Of a stretch of 64,000 bases of DNA, positions 1 through 11,155 are shown piece by piece; positions within the stretch are counted from its first letter, which is position 1, and every line of letters begins with the position of its first letter. Under the pieces are notes generated by a model. That model was not told the origin of the DNA. It did not search any database and saw only the letters and a program-made list of their open reading frames with translations. The DNA is from Litoditis marina. Lineage: Eukaryota; Nematoda; Chromadorea; Rhabditida; Rhabditidae. Location: contig CAXIWQ010000122.1 of NCBI GenBank assembly GCA_964036275.1, positions 107,613-171,612 on the forward strand, in the 5' to 3' direction. The position numbers and the translations under genes were made by a program.

Positions 1-2194
1 AACCTAATTCGACTTTATATTCTGTGGCGCACAGCCACAAAAGACAAATTAACGCGCTTATTGACTCTTTGCCGTGCAGCTACAGGAAAAAGGTTATACG
101 GCTATCAAGTATGTTGCTCCCAGCTACAAAAACCTAATACTATTCTGTGGCGCACAGCCACAAAATACGAATTAACGCGGTTATCGACTCTTTGCCTTGC
201 AGCTACAGAGAACAGTTTATACGGCTATCAAATCTGTTGCTCCCAGCTACAAAAACCTAATACGACAATCTTTTCTGTGGCGCACAGCCACAAAATACGA
301 ATTATCGCGGTTATCGACTTGTTGGCTTGCAGCTACAGAGAAAAGTTCATACGGCTATCAAGTCTGTTGCTCCCAGCTACAAAAACCTGATACGACAATC
401 TATTCTGTGGCGCACAGCCACAAAAGACAAATTAACGCGGTTATTACCTCTTTGCCTTGCAGCTACAGAAAAAAGTTCATACGGCTATCAAGTCTGTTGC
501 TCCCAGCTACGAAAACCTAATACGACTTTATATTCTGTGGCGCACAGCCACAAAAGACAAACTAACGCGGTTGTTGACTCTTTGCCGTGCAGCTACAGGA
601 AAAAGGTTATACGGCTATCAAGTATGTTGCTCCCAGCTACAAAAACCTAATACTATTCTGTGGCGCACAGCCACAAAATACGAATTAACGCGGGTATCGA
701 CTCTTTGCCTTGCAGCTACAGAGAACAGTTCATACGGCTATATAATCTGTTGCTCCCAGCTACAAAAACCTAATACGACAATCTATTCTGTGGCGCACAG
801 CCACAAAATACGAATTATCGCGGTTATCGACTTGTTGGTCTGCAGCTAAAGAGAAAAGTTCATACGGCTATCAAGTCTGTTGCTCCCAGCTACAAAAACC
901 TAATACGACTATATATTCTGTGGCGCACAGCCACAAAAGACGAATTAACGCGGTTATTGACTCTTTGCCTCGCAGTTACAGAGAACATTTCATACGGCTA
1001 TCAAATCTGTTGCTCCCAGCTACAAAAACCTAATACGACAATCTATTCTGTGGCGCACAGCCACAAAGACGAATTAACGCGGTTATTGACATTTTGACTT
1101 GCAGCTACAAAAAAAATCATACGGCTATCAAGTCTGTTGCTCCCAACTACAAAAACATAATACGACTTTATATTCTGTGGCGCACAGCCACAAAATACAA
1201 ATTAACGCGGTTATTGACTCTTTGCCTTGCAGTTACAGAGAACATTTCATACGGCTATCAAATCTGTTGCTCCCAGCTACAAAAACCTAATACGACAATC
1301 TATTCTGTGGCGCACAGCCACAAAATACGAATTAACGCGGTTATCGACTCTTTGCCTAGCAGCTACAGAAAAAAGTTTATACGGCTATCAAATCTGTTGC
1401 TCCCAGCTACAAAAACCTAATACGACAATCTATTCTGTGGCGCACAGCCACAAAATACGAATTAACGTGGTTATCGACTCTTTGCCTTGCAGCTACAGAA
1501 AAAAAGTTTATACGGCTCTCAAGTCTGTTGCTCATGGCTACAAAAACCTAATACGACTTTATATCCTGTGGCGCACAGCCACAAAAGACAAATTAACGCG
1601 GTTATTACCTCTTTGCCTTGCAGCTACAGAAAAAAGTTCATACGGCTATCAAGTCTGTTGCTTCCAGCTACAAAAACCTGATACGACAATCTATTCTAAG
1701 GCGCACAGCCACAAAAGACAAATTAACGCGGTTATTACCTCTTTGCCTTGCAGCTACAGAAAGAAGTTCATACGGCTATCAAGTCTGTTGCTCCCAGCTA
1801 CAAAAACCTAATACGACAATCTATTCTGTGGCGCACAGCCACAAAATACGAATTTACGCGGTTATCGACTCTTTGCCTTGCAGCTACAGAAAAAAGTTTA
1901 TACGGCTATCAAGTCTGTTGCTCATGGCTACAAAAACCTAATACGACTTTATATCCTGTGGCGCACAGCCACAAAATACAAATTAACGCGGTTATTGACT
2001 CTTTGCCGTGCAGCTACAGGGAAAAGGTTATACGGCTATCAAGTATGTTGCTCCCAGCTACAAAAACCTGATACGACAATCTATTCTGTGGCGCACAGCC
2101 ACAAAAGACAAATTAACGCGGTTATTACCTCTTTGCCTTGCAGCTACAGAAAAAAGTTCATACGGCTATCAAGTCTGTTGCTCCCAGCTACGAA
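1..2194 (+). repeat. 2194-bp higher-order repeat, copy 1
   Basis: Positions 1 onward reappear at 2195 onward with only scattered substitutions, for example ACGACAATC versus ACGACCATC before the TTTTCTGTGG near 282 and 2466. The repeat holds about 17 monomers. The rare CTTATTGACTC start, the 123-bp monomers and the GCTAAAGAGAAAAG variant recur in the same order. The left end is cut by the window, so the unit boundary is arbitrary. Confidence 0.9.
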
Positions 2195-3346
2195 AACCTA
2201 ATTCGACTTTATATTCTGTGGCGCACAGCCACAAAAGACAAATTAACGCGCTTATTGACTCTTTGCCGTGCAGCTACAGGAAAAAGGTTATACGGCTATC
2301 AAGTATGTTGCTCCCAGCTACAAAAACCTAATACTATTCTGTGGCGCACAGCCACAAAATACGAATTAACGCGGTTATCGACTCTTTGCCTTGCAGCTAC
2401 AGAGAACAGTTTATACGGCTATCAAATCTGTTGCTCCCAGCTACAAAAACCTAATACGACCATCTTTTCTGTGGCGCACAGCCACAAAATACGAATTATC
2501 GCGGTTATCGACTTGTTGGCTTGCAGTTACAGAGAAAAGTTCATACGGCTATCAAGTATGTTGCTCCCAGCTACAAAAACCTGATACGACAATCTATTCT
2601 GTGGCGCACAGCCACAAAAGACAAATTAACGCGGTTATTACCTCTTTGCCTTGCAGCTACAGAAAAAAGTTCATACGGCTATCAAGTCTGTTGCTCCCAG
2701 CTACGAAAACCTAATACGACTTTATATTCTGTGGCGCACAGCCACAAAAGACAAACTAACGCGGTTGTTGACTCTTTGCCGTGCAGCTACAGGAAAAAGG
2801 TTATACGGCTATCAAGTTTGTTGCTCCCAGCTACAAAAACCTAATACTATTCTGTGGCGCACAGCCACAAAATACGAATTAACGCGGGTATCGACTCTTT
2901 GCCTTGCAGCTACAGAGAACAGTTCATACGGCTATCTAATCTGTTGCTCCCAGCTACAAAAACCTAATACGACAATCTATTCTGTGGCGCACAGCCACAA
3001 AATACGAATTATCGCGGTTATCGACTTGTTGGTCTGCAGCTAAAGAGAAAAGTTCATACGGCTATCAAGTCTGTTGCTCCCAGCTACAAAAACCTAATAC
3101 GACTATATATTCTGTGGCGCACAGCCACAAAAGACGAATTAACGCGGTTATTGACTCTTTGCCTCGCAGTTACAGAGAACATTTCATACGGCTATCAAAT
3201 CTGTTACTCCCAGCTACAAAAACCTAATACGACAATCTATTCTGTGGCGCACAGCCACAAAGACGAAATAACGCGGTTATTGACATTTTGACTTGCAGCT
3301 ACAAAAAAAATCATACGGCTATCAAGTCTGTTGCTTCCAACTACAA
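2195..3346 (+). repeat. 2194-bp higher-order repeat, copy 2 (homologous part)
   Basis: This is the partner of 1-1152. The match fails just after GACATTTTGACTTGCAGC: copy 1 continues CAACTACAAAAACATAATACGAC with a GACTTTATATT monomer, whereas copy 2 continues AAAACAAAATACGACAATC. A crossover between non-equivalent monomers about 3346 would explain this. Confidence 0.85.
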
Positions 3347-4072
3347 AAACAAAATACGACAATCTATTCTGTGGCGCACAGCCACAAAATACGAATTAAC
3401 GCGGTTATCGACTCATTGGCTTGCAGCTACGGAAAAAAGTTTATACGGCTATCAAGTCTGTTGCTCATGGCTACAAAAACCTAATACGACTTTATATTCT
3501 GTGGCGCACAGCCACAAAAGACAAATTAACGCGGTTATTACCTCTTTGCCTTGCAGCTACAGAAAAAAGTTTATACGGCTATTAAGTCTGTTGCTCCCAG
3601 CTACAAAAACCTAATACGACTTTATATTCTGTGGCGCACAGCCACAAAAGACAAATTAACGCGGTTATTGACTCTTTGCAGCTACAGAAAAAAGTTTATA
3701 CGGCTATCAAGTATGTTGCTCCCAGCTACAAAAACCTAATACGACTATCTATTCTGTGGCGCACAGCCACAAAATACGAATTATCGCGGTTATCGACTTG
3801 TTGGTCTGCAGCTAAAGAGAAAAGTTCATACGGCTATCAAGTCTGTTGCTCCCAGCTACAAAAACCTAATACGACTATATATTCTGTGGCGCACAGCCAC
3901 AAAAGACGAATTAACGCGGTTATTGACTCTTTGCCTCGCAGTTACAGAGAACATTTCATACGGCTAACAAATCTGTTGCTCCCAGCTACAAAAACCTAAT
4001 ACGACAATCTATTCTGTGGCGCACAGCCACAAAGACGAATTAACGCGGTTATTGACATTTTGACTTGCAGCT
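3347..4072 (+). repeat. End of block A, mixed monomers up to the inversion
   Basis: Five to six monomers of mixed type: a CTCATGGCTAC monomer near 3470, a monomer shortened by 5 bp at 3676, then a TATCGCGG marker monomer and a GACATTTTGACTTGCAG monomer as the last forward unit. The final monomer stops at phase 7 (GCAGCTA, 4066-4072). Confidence 0.85.
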
Positions 4073-4094
4073 AACCGCGTTCAATAACCGCGTT
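4066..4094. other. Inversion junction 1 (+ to -)
   Basis: Forward sequence ends in GCAGCTA (4066-4072) and reverse-orientation sequence starts at TCAATAACCGCG (4081). Between them lie AACCGCGTT at 4073-4081 and its exact copy at 4086-4094, a 9-bp direct repeat offset by 13 bp. The extra copy looks like templated filler from the reverse arm. The arms are out of phase by about 112 bp, so a folded palindrome would have a loop of roughly 120 nt. It is seen only once in the window. Confidence 0.88.
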
Positions 4095-4769
4095 AATTTG
4101 TATTTTGTGGATGTGCGCCACAGAATATAAAGTCGTAATATGTTTTTGTAGTTGGGAGCAACAGACTTGATAGCCGTATGATTTTGTTTTGTAGCTGCAA
4201 GTCAAAATGTCAATAACCGCGTTAATTCGTTTTTGTGGCTGTGCGCCACAGAATAGATTGTCGTATTAGGTTTTTGTAGCTGGGAGCAACAGACTTGATA
4301 GCCGCATAAACTTTGTTTCTGTAGCTGCAAGGCAAAGAGTCAATAACCGCGTTAATTCATCTTTTGTGGCTGTGCGCCACAGAATATGTAGTCGTATTAG
4401 GTTTTTGTAGCTGGGAGCAACAGACTTGATAGCCGTATTACCTATCTCTGTAACTGCAAGCCAACAAGTCGATAACCGCGATAATTCGTATTTTGTGGCT
4501 GTGCGCCACAGAATAGATTGTCGTATTAGGTTTTTGTAGCTGGGAGCAACAGATTCGATAGCCGTATGAACTTTTCTCTGTAGCTGCAAGGCAAAGAGTC
4601 GATAACCGCGTTTATTCGTATTTTGTGGCTGTGCGCCACAGAATAGATTGTCTTATCAGGTTTTTGTAGCTGGGAACAACAGACTTGATAGCCGTATTAA
4701 CTTTTTTCTGTAGCTGCAAAGCAAACAGTCGATAACCGCGTTAATTCGTATTTTGTGGCTGTGCGCCAC

Positions 4770-5616
4770 AGAATAGATAGTCGTATTAGGTTTTTGTAGC
4801 TGGGAGCAACATACTTGATAGCCGTATAAACTTTTTTCTGTAGCTGCACGGCAAAGAGTCAATAACCGCGATAATTTGTCTTTTGTGGCTGTGCGCCACA
4901 GGATATAAAGTCGTATTAGGTTTTTGTAGCTGGGAGCAACAGACTTGATAGCCGTATAAACTGTTTTCTGTAGCTGCAAGGCAAAGAGGTAATAACCGCT
5001 TTAATTTGTCTTTTGTGGCTGTGCGCCACAGAATATAAAGTCGTATTAGGTTTTTGTAGCCATGAGCAACAGACTTGATAGCCGTATAAACTTTTTTCTG
5101 TAGCTGCAAGGCAAAGAGTCGATAACCGCGTTAATTCGTATTTTGTGGCTGTGTGCCACAGAATAGATAGTTGTATTGGGTTTTTCTAGCTGGGAGCAAC
5201 ATACTTGATAGTCGTATGAACTGTTCTCTGTAGCTGCAAGGCAAAGAGTCAATAACCGCGTTAATTTGTCTTTTGTGGCTGTGCGCCACAGAATATAAAG
5301 TCGTATTAGGTTTTTGTAGCTGGGAGCAACAGACTTGATAGCCGTATAAACTTTTTTCTGTAGCTGCAAGGCAAAGAGTCGATAACCGCGTTAATTCGTA
5401 TTTTGTGGCTGTGTGCCACAGAATAGATAGTTGTAATGGGTTTTTCTAGCTGGGAGCAACATACTTGATAGCCGTATAAACTTTTTTCTGTAGCTGCAAG
5501 GCAAAGAGTCAATAACCGCGTTAATTTGTCTTTTGTGGCTGTGCGCCACAGAATATAAAGTCGTATTAGGTTTTTGTAGCCATGAGCAACTTGATAGCCG
5601 TATGAATAGATTTTAC
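4770..5616 (-). repeat. 847-bp duplication in block B, unit 1
   Basis: Sequence from about 4770 recurs 847 bp later. The unit is about six and a half monomers and is not a multiple of 130, because it includes a shortened chimeric unit at its right end. Shared private markers are the GCGATAATTTGTC variant (4868 and 5715), the AACCGCTTTAATTTG variant (4994 and 5841) and TAATGGGTTTTTC (5433 and 6280). Confidence 0.88.
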
Positions 5617-5630
5617 AGAATAGATTGTCG
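5581..5630 (-). repeat. Chimeric shortened monomer, copy 1
   Basis: A monomer fused from two broken ends. In the satellite's own orientation it reads up to TATTCTGT (phase 80), then jumps to CATACGGCTAT (phase 20) with AATCTATT duplicated across the break. Here this appears as AATAGATT at 5605-5612 and 5619-5626, separated by TTACAG. About 60 bp of monomer is lost, including the dyad's right half and the CAGC start of the next subrepeat. The neighbouring unit also lacks 4 bp (GAGCAACTTGATAG). Six copies share this scar, so they descend from one event. Confidence 0.9.
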
Positions 5631-6463
5631 TATTAGGTTTTTGTAGCTGGGAGCAACATACTTGATAGCCGTATAAACTTTTTTCTGTAGCTGCACGGCA
5701 AAGAGTCAATAACCGCGATAATTTGTCTTTTGTGGCTGTGCGCCACAGGATATAAAGTCGTATTAGGTTTTTGTAGCTGGGAGCAACAGACTTGATAGCC
5801 GTATAAACTGTTTTCTGTAGCTGCAAGGCAAAGAGGTAATAACCGCTTTAATTTGTCTTTTGTGGCTGTGCGCCACAGAATATAAAGTCGTATTAGGTTT
5901 GTGTAGCCATGAGCAACAGACTTGATAGCCGTATAAACTTTTTTCTGTAGCTGCAAGGCAAAGAGTCGATAACCGCGTTAATTCGTATTTTGTGGCTGTG
6001 TGCCACAGAATAGATAGTTGTATTGGGTTTTTCTAGCTGGGAGCAACATACTTGATAGTCGTATGAACTGTTCTCTGTAGCTGCAAGGCAAAGAGTCAAT
6101 AACCGCGTTAATTTGTCTTTTGTGGCTGTGCGCCACAGAATATAAAGTCGTATTAGGTTTTTGTAGCTGGGAGCAACAGACTTGATAGCCGTATAAACTT
6201 TTTTCTGTAGCTGCAAGGCAAAGAGTCGATAACCGCGTTAATTCGTATTTTGTGGCTGTGTGCCACAGAATAGATAGTTGTAATGGGTTTTTCTAGCTGG
6301 GAGCAACATACTTGATAGCCGTATAAACTTTTTTCTGTAGCTGCAAGGCAAAGAGTCAATAACCGCGTTAATTTGTCTTTTGTGGCTGTGCGCCACAGAA
6401 TATAAAGTCGTATTAGGTTTTTGTAGCCATGAGCAACTTGATAGCCGTATGAATAGATTTTAC
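5617..6463 (-). repeat. 847-bp duplication in block B, unit 2
   Basis: Second unit of the same duplication. Differences from unit 1 are few, for example GTGTAGCC at about 5900 where unit 1 has TTGTAGCC. The match runs about 45 bp past the unit and then breaks (ACATACTTG versus ACATATTTG near 5660 and 6507). Confidence 0.88.
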
Positions 6464-6477
6464 AGAATAGATTGTCG
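6428..6477 (-). repeat. Chimeric shortened monomer, copy 2
   Basis: AATAGATT at 6452-6459 and 6466-6473. It was carried here by the 847-bp duplication (5605 + 847). Beyond it the sequence follows the inverted relative at about 44,400 rather than block B unit 1. Confidence 0.9.
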
Positions 6478-7200
6478 TATTAGGTTTTTGTAGCTGGGAG
6501 CAACATATTTGATAGCCGTATGAACTGTTCTCTGTAGCTGCAAGGCAAAGAGTCGATAACCGCGTTAATTTGTATTTTGTGGCTGTGCGCCACAGAATAG
6601 ATTGTCGTATCAGGTTTTTGTAGCTGGGAACAACATACTTGATAGCCGTATCAACTTTTTTCTGTAGCTGCAAAGCAAACAGCCGATAACCGCGTTAATT
6701 CGTATTTTGTGGCTGTGTGCCACAGAATAGATAGTCGTATTAGGTTTTTGTAGCTGGGAGCAACATACTTGACAGCCGTAGAAACTTTTTTTCTGTAGCT
6801 GCACGGCAAAGAGTCAATAACCGCGTAAATGTGTCTTTTGTGGCTGTGCGCCACAGAATATAAAGTCGTATTAGGTTTTTGTAGCTGGGAGCAACAGACT
6901 TGATAGCCGTATAAACTTTTTTCTGTAGCTGCAAGGCGAAGAGGTAATAACCGCGTTAATTTGTCTTTTGTGTCTGTGCGCCACAGAATATACAGTCGTA
7001 TTAGGTTTTTGTAGCTGGGAGCAACAGATTTGATAGCCGTATGAAATGTTCTCTGTAACTGCAAGGCAAAGAGTCAATAACCGCGTTAATTTGTATTTTG
7101 TGGCTGTGCGCCACAGAATATAAAGCCGTAATATGTTTTTGTAGTTGGGAGCAACAGACTTGATAGCCGTATGATTTTTTTTTTGTAGCTGCAAGTCAAA
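6464..7200 (-). repeat. Inverted counterpart of 43.7-44.4 kb
   Basis: Shares private variants with the forward copies: GACAGCCGTA (6772; GGCTGTC at 44,129), GTAAATGTGTC (6824), TTTTGTGTCTGTGCGCC (6967) and GTTGGGAGC with a poly-T/poly-A stretch (7144-7183). Differences are single substitutions. Together with 43,7xx and 57,5xx this makes a three-member family of long inverted and direct repeats. Confidence 0.85.
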
Positions 7201-9559
7201 ATGTCAATAACCGCGTTAATTCGTTTTTGTGGCTGTGCGCCACAGAATAGATTGTCGTATTAGGTTTTTGTAGCTGGGAGCAACAGACTTGATAGCCGCA
7301 TAAACTTTGTTTCTGTAGGTGCAAGGCAAAGAGTCAATAACCGCGTTAATTCGTCTTTTGTGGCTGTGCGCCACAGAATATATAGTCGTATTAGGTTTTT
7401 GTAGCTGGGAGCAACAGACTTGATAGCCGTATGAACTTATCTCTGTAACTGCAAGCCAACAATTCGATAACCGCGATAATTCGTATTTTGTGGCTGTGCG
7501 CCACAGAATATATTGTCGTATTAGGTTTTTGTAGCTGGGAGCAACATATTTGATAGCCGTATGAACTGTTCTCTGTAGCTGCAAGGCAAAGACTCGATAA
7601 CCGCGTTTATTCGTATTTTGTGGCTGTGCGCCACAGAATAGATAGTCGTATTAGGTTTTTGTAGCTGGGAGCAACATACTTGATAGCCGTATAAACTTTG
7701 TTCTGTAGCTGCACGGCAAAGAGTCAATAACCGCGTTAATTTGTCTTTTGTGGCTGTGCGCCACAGGATATAAAGTCGTATTAGGTTTTTGTAGCTGGGA
7801 GCAACAGACTTGATAGCCGTATAAACTTTTTTTCTGTAGCTGCAAGGCAAAGAGGTAATAACCGCTTTAATTTGTCTTTTGTGGCTGTGCGCCACAGAAT
7901 ATAAAGTCGTATTAGGTTTTTGTAGCCATGAGCAACAGACTTGATAGCCGTATAAACTTTTTTCCGTAGCTGCAAGGCAAAGAGTCGATAACCGCGTTAA
8001 TTCGTATTTTGTGGCTGTGTGCCACAGAATAGATAGTTGTATTGGGTTTTTCTAGCTGGGAGCAACATACTTGATAGTCGTATAAACTTTTTTCTGTAGC
8101 TGCAAGGCAAAGAGTCAATAACCGCGTTAGTTTGTCTTTTGTGGCTGTGCGCCACAGAATATAAAGTCGTATTAGGTTTTTTTAGCCATGAGCAACTTGA
8201 TAGCCGTATTAACTGTTCTCTGTAGCTGCAAAGCAAACAGTCGATAACCGCGTTAATTCGTATTTTGTGGCTGTGCGCCACAGAATAGATTGTCGTATTA
8301 GGTTTTTGTAGCTGGGAGCAACATATTTGATAGCCGTATGAACTGTTCTCTGTAGCTGCAAGGCAAAGAATCAATAACCGCGTTAATTTGTCTTTTGTGG
8401 CTGTGCGCCACAGAATATAAAGTCGTATTAGGTTTTTGTAGCTGGAGCAACAGACTTGATAGCCGTATAAACTTTTTTCTGTAGCTGCAAGGCAAAGAGA
8501 TAATAACCGCGTTAATTGGTCTTTTGTGGCTGTGCGCCACAGAATATAAAGTCGTATTAGGTTTTTGTATCTGGGAGCAACATACTTGATAGCCGTATAA
8601 ATTTTTTTCTGTAGCTGCACGGCAAAGAGTCAATAACCGCGTTAATTTGTCTTTTGTGGCTGTGCGCCACAGAATATAAAGTCGTATTAGGTTTTTGTAG
8701 CTGGGAGCAACAGACTTGATAGCCGTATAAACTTTTTTCTGTAGCTGCAAGGCAAAGAGGTAATAACCGCGTTAATTTGTCTTTTGTGGCTGTGCGCCAC
8801 AGAATATAAAGTCGTATTAGGTTTTTGTAGCCATGAGCAACAGACTTGATAGCCGTATAAACTTTTTCTGTAGCTGCAAGGCAAAGAGTCGATAACCGCG
8901 TTAATTCGTATTTTGTGGCTGTGTGCCACAGAATAGGTAGTTGTATTGGGTTTTTCTAGCTGGGAGCAACATACTTGATAGCCGTATAAACTTTTTTCTG
9001 TAGCTGCAAGGCAAAGAGGTAATAACCGCGTTAATTTGTCTTTTGTGGCTGTGCGCCACAGAATATAAAGTCGTATTAGGTTTTTGTAGCTGGGAGCAAC
9101 AGACTTGATAGCCGTATAAACTTTTTTCTGTAGCTGCAAGGCAAAGAGGTAATAACCGCGTTAATTTGTCTTTTGTGGCTGTGCGCCACAGAATATAAAG
9201 TCGTATTAGGTTTTTGTAGCCATGAGCAACAGACTTGATAGCCGTATAAACTTTTTTCTGTAGCTGCAAGGCAAAGAGTCGATAACCGCGTTAATTTGTA
9301 TTTTGTGGCTGTGTGCCACAGAATAGATAGTTGTATTGGGTTTTTCTAGCTGGGAGCAACATACTTGATAGCCGTATAAATTTTGTTCTGTAGCTGCAAG
9401 GCAAAGAGTCAATAACCGCGTTAATCTGTCTTTTGTGGCTGTGCGCCACATAATATAAAGTCGTATTAGGTTTTTGTAGCCATGAGCAACTTGATAGCCG
9501 TATGAATAGATTTTACAGAATAGATTGTCGTATTAGGTTTTTGTAGCTGGGAGCAACAT
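7200..9559 (-). repeat. Right part of block B, direct relative of block D
   Basis: About 18 monomers matching 48.0-50.89 kb in the same orientation with indels of whole monomers. Markers include AGCCGCATAAACTTTG near 7297, GTTCGCGATAATTCG-type monomers near 7465, a CTAGCTGGGAGC/TTGTATTGGG monomer (8040, 8945, 9335) and the rare GCGCCACATAATATAAAG at 9444. A three-monomer duplication of 390 bp lies at about 8690-9370. Confidence 0.85.
9481..9530 (-). repeat. Chimeric shortened monomer, copy 3, beside an inversion
   Basis: AATAGATT at 9505-9512 and 9519-9526. The inversion junction follows only 27 bp later, so the switch in orientation happened in or next to an already rearranged unit. Confidence 0.9.
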
Positions 9560-9566
9560 GCAACAT
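9553..9566. other. Inversion junction 2 (- to +)
   Basis: GCAACAT is present twice back to back (9553-9559 and 9560-9566). Left of it is reverse-orientation GTAGCTGGGAGCAACAT, broken at phase 36; right of it the forward strand begins at phase about 103 with ATTAACGCGGTTGTCGAC. The 7-bp direct duplication at the joint suggests slippage or templated repair. The arms are out of phase by about 67 bp. Confidence 0.9.
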
Positions 9567-10350
9567 TAACGCGGTTGTCGACTTTTCGGCTTGCAGTTAC
9601 AGAAAAAAAAAATCACACGGCTATCAAGTCTGTTGCTCACAACTACAAAAACCTAATACGACTGTATATCCTGTGGCGCACAGCCACAAAAGACAGTTTA
9701 ACGCTGTTATTGACTCTTTGCCTTGCAGCTACAGAAAAAAATTTATACGGCTATCAAGTCTGTTGCTACCAGCTACAAAAACTTAATACGACTATCTTTT
9801 CTGTGGTGCACAACCACAAAATACGAATTAACGCGGTTATCGACTCTTTGCCTTGCAGCTACAGGAAAGAGTTTATACGGCTATCAAGTCTGTTGCTCCC
9901 AGCTACAAAAACCTAATACGACAATCTTTTCTGTGGTGCACAAGCAGAAAATACGAATTAACGCGGTTATTGACTATGTGGCTTGCATTTACAGAGAACA
10001 GTTCATACGGCTATCACGTCTGTTGCTCCCAGCTACAAAAACCTAATACGACTTTATATTCTGTGGCGCACAGCCACAAAAGACAAATTAACGCGGTTAT
10101 CGACTCTTTGGCTTGCAGCTACAGAAAAAAGCTTATACGGCTATCAAGTCTGTTGCTCCCAGCTACAAAAACCTAATACGACTTTATATTCTGTGGCGCA
10201 CAGCCACAAAAGACAAATTAACGCGGTTATTGACTCTTTGCCTTGCAGCTACAGGAAAAAGTTCATACGGCTATCAAGTCTGTTGCTCCCAGCTACAAGA
10301 ACCTGATACGACTATATATTCTGTGGCGCACAGCCACGAAATACAAATTA
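9567..10350 (+). repeat. Divergent 782-bp six-monomer unit, copy 1
   Basis: Starts with a TCGACTTTTCGGCTTGCAG monomer containing a 10-A run (9601-9612) and CTCACAACTAC. It then has monomers with GTGGTGCACAACCAC, GTGGTGCACAAGCAG and TGGCTTGCATTTACAG. These CpG-loss and loop variants are almost confined to 9.57-13.1 kb and 50.9-51.2 kb. The unit recurs 782 bp downstream (9853 pairs with 10,635). Confidence 0.85.
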
Positions 10351-11155
10351 ACGCGGTTATCGACTTTTCGGCTTGCAGTTACAGAAAAAAAAATCACACG
10401 GCTATCAAGTCTGTTGCTCACAACTACAAAAACCTAATACGACTGTACATCCTGTGGCGCACAGCCACAAAAGACAGTTTAACGCGGTTATTGACTCTTT
10501 GCCTTGCAGCTACAGAAAAAAAATTATACGGCTATCAAGTCTGTTGCTACCAGCTACAAAAACTTAATACGACTATCTTTTTCTGTGGTGCACAACCACA
10601 AAATACGAATTAACGCGGTTATTGACTCTTTGCCTTGCAGCTACAGAAAAAAGTTTATACGGCTATCAAGTCTGTTGCTCCCAGCTACAAAAACCTAATA
10701 CGACAATCTTTTCTGTGGTGCACAAGCAGAAAATACGAATTAACACGGTTATTGACTATGTGGCTTGCATTTACAGAGAACAGTCCATACGGCTATCACG
10801 TCTGTTGCTCCCAGCTACAAAAACCTAATACGACTTTATATTCTGTGGCGCACAGCCACAAAAGACAAATTAACGCGGTTATCGACTCTTTGGCTTGCAG
10901 TTACAGAGAAAAGTTCATACGGCTATCCAGTCTGTTGCTCCCAGCTACAAAGACCTAACACGACTATCTATTTTGTGGCGCACAGCAACAAAAGACGAAT
11001 TAACGCGGTTATTGACTCTTTGCCTTGCAGCTACAGAAAAAAATTTATACGGCTATCAAGTATGTTGCTCCCAGCTAGAAAAACCCAATACAACTATCTA
11101 TTCTGTGGCACACAGCCACAAAATACGAATTAACGCGGTTATCGACTCTTTGCCT
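10351..11155 (+). repeat. Six-monomer unit copy 2 merging into a 650-bp five-mer
   Basis: Repeats the 782-bp unit from the TCGACTTTTCGG monomer at 10,363. An extra T (ATCTTTTTCTG, about 10,575) separates it from its relatives. The part from about 10,504 is also copy 1 of a 650-bp five-monomer HOR. Confidence 0.83.

Larger units (their letters stand above)
1..4072 (+). repeat. Satellite block A, forward orientation
   Basis: About 31 head-to-tail monomers, with no other sequence. Monomers here are more varied than in the middle of the window: 123-bp forms lacking seven bases (AATACTATTCTG, near 138, 651, 2331 and 2845), a TCGCGGTTATCGACTTG type (near 305, 805, 2500, 3006, 3785), forms ending GACATTTTGACTTGCAG (near 1087, 3281, 4053), and a 5-bp deletion TTTGCAGCTAC near 3676. 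The block continues left beyond the window and ends at an orientation switch. Open frames of about 107 codons recur every 130 bp and are not genes. Confidence 0.97.
4082..9559 (-). repeat. Satellite block B, reverse orientation
   Basis: About 42 monomers, all reading on the minus strand. The left part (4082 to about 7200) is an inverted relative of about 43,700-46,345, and therefore also of its duplicate at about 57,465-60,108. Reverse-complement coordinates obey x+y=50,905 from about 6150 to 7065. The right part (about 6960-9559) is a direct relative of block D. Block B thus bridges two lineages of the array. Confidence 0.95.

Noticed and set aside
4780..4830. tRNA-like origin (TAGCTGGGAG resembles a box A on the reverse blocks)
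   Set aside because: No box B word such as GGTTCGA at a fitting distance, and no cloverleaf could be drawn.
9553..9566. Target-site duplication of a transposon (GCAACAT twice)
   Set aside because: The two copies are adjacent, with no element between them and opposite satellite orientations outside. It is a joint signature, not an insertion.
9601..9612. Poly-A tail of a retroposed element (10-A run, also near 7176-7184 as poly-T)
   Set aside because: The run sits at the normal A-tract phase of the monomer, with satellite sequence on both sides.
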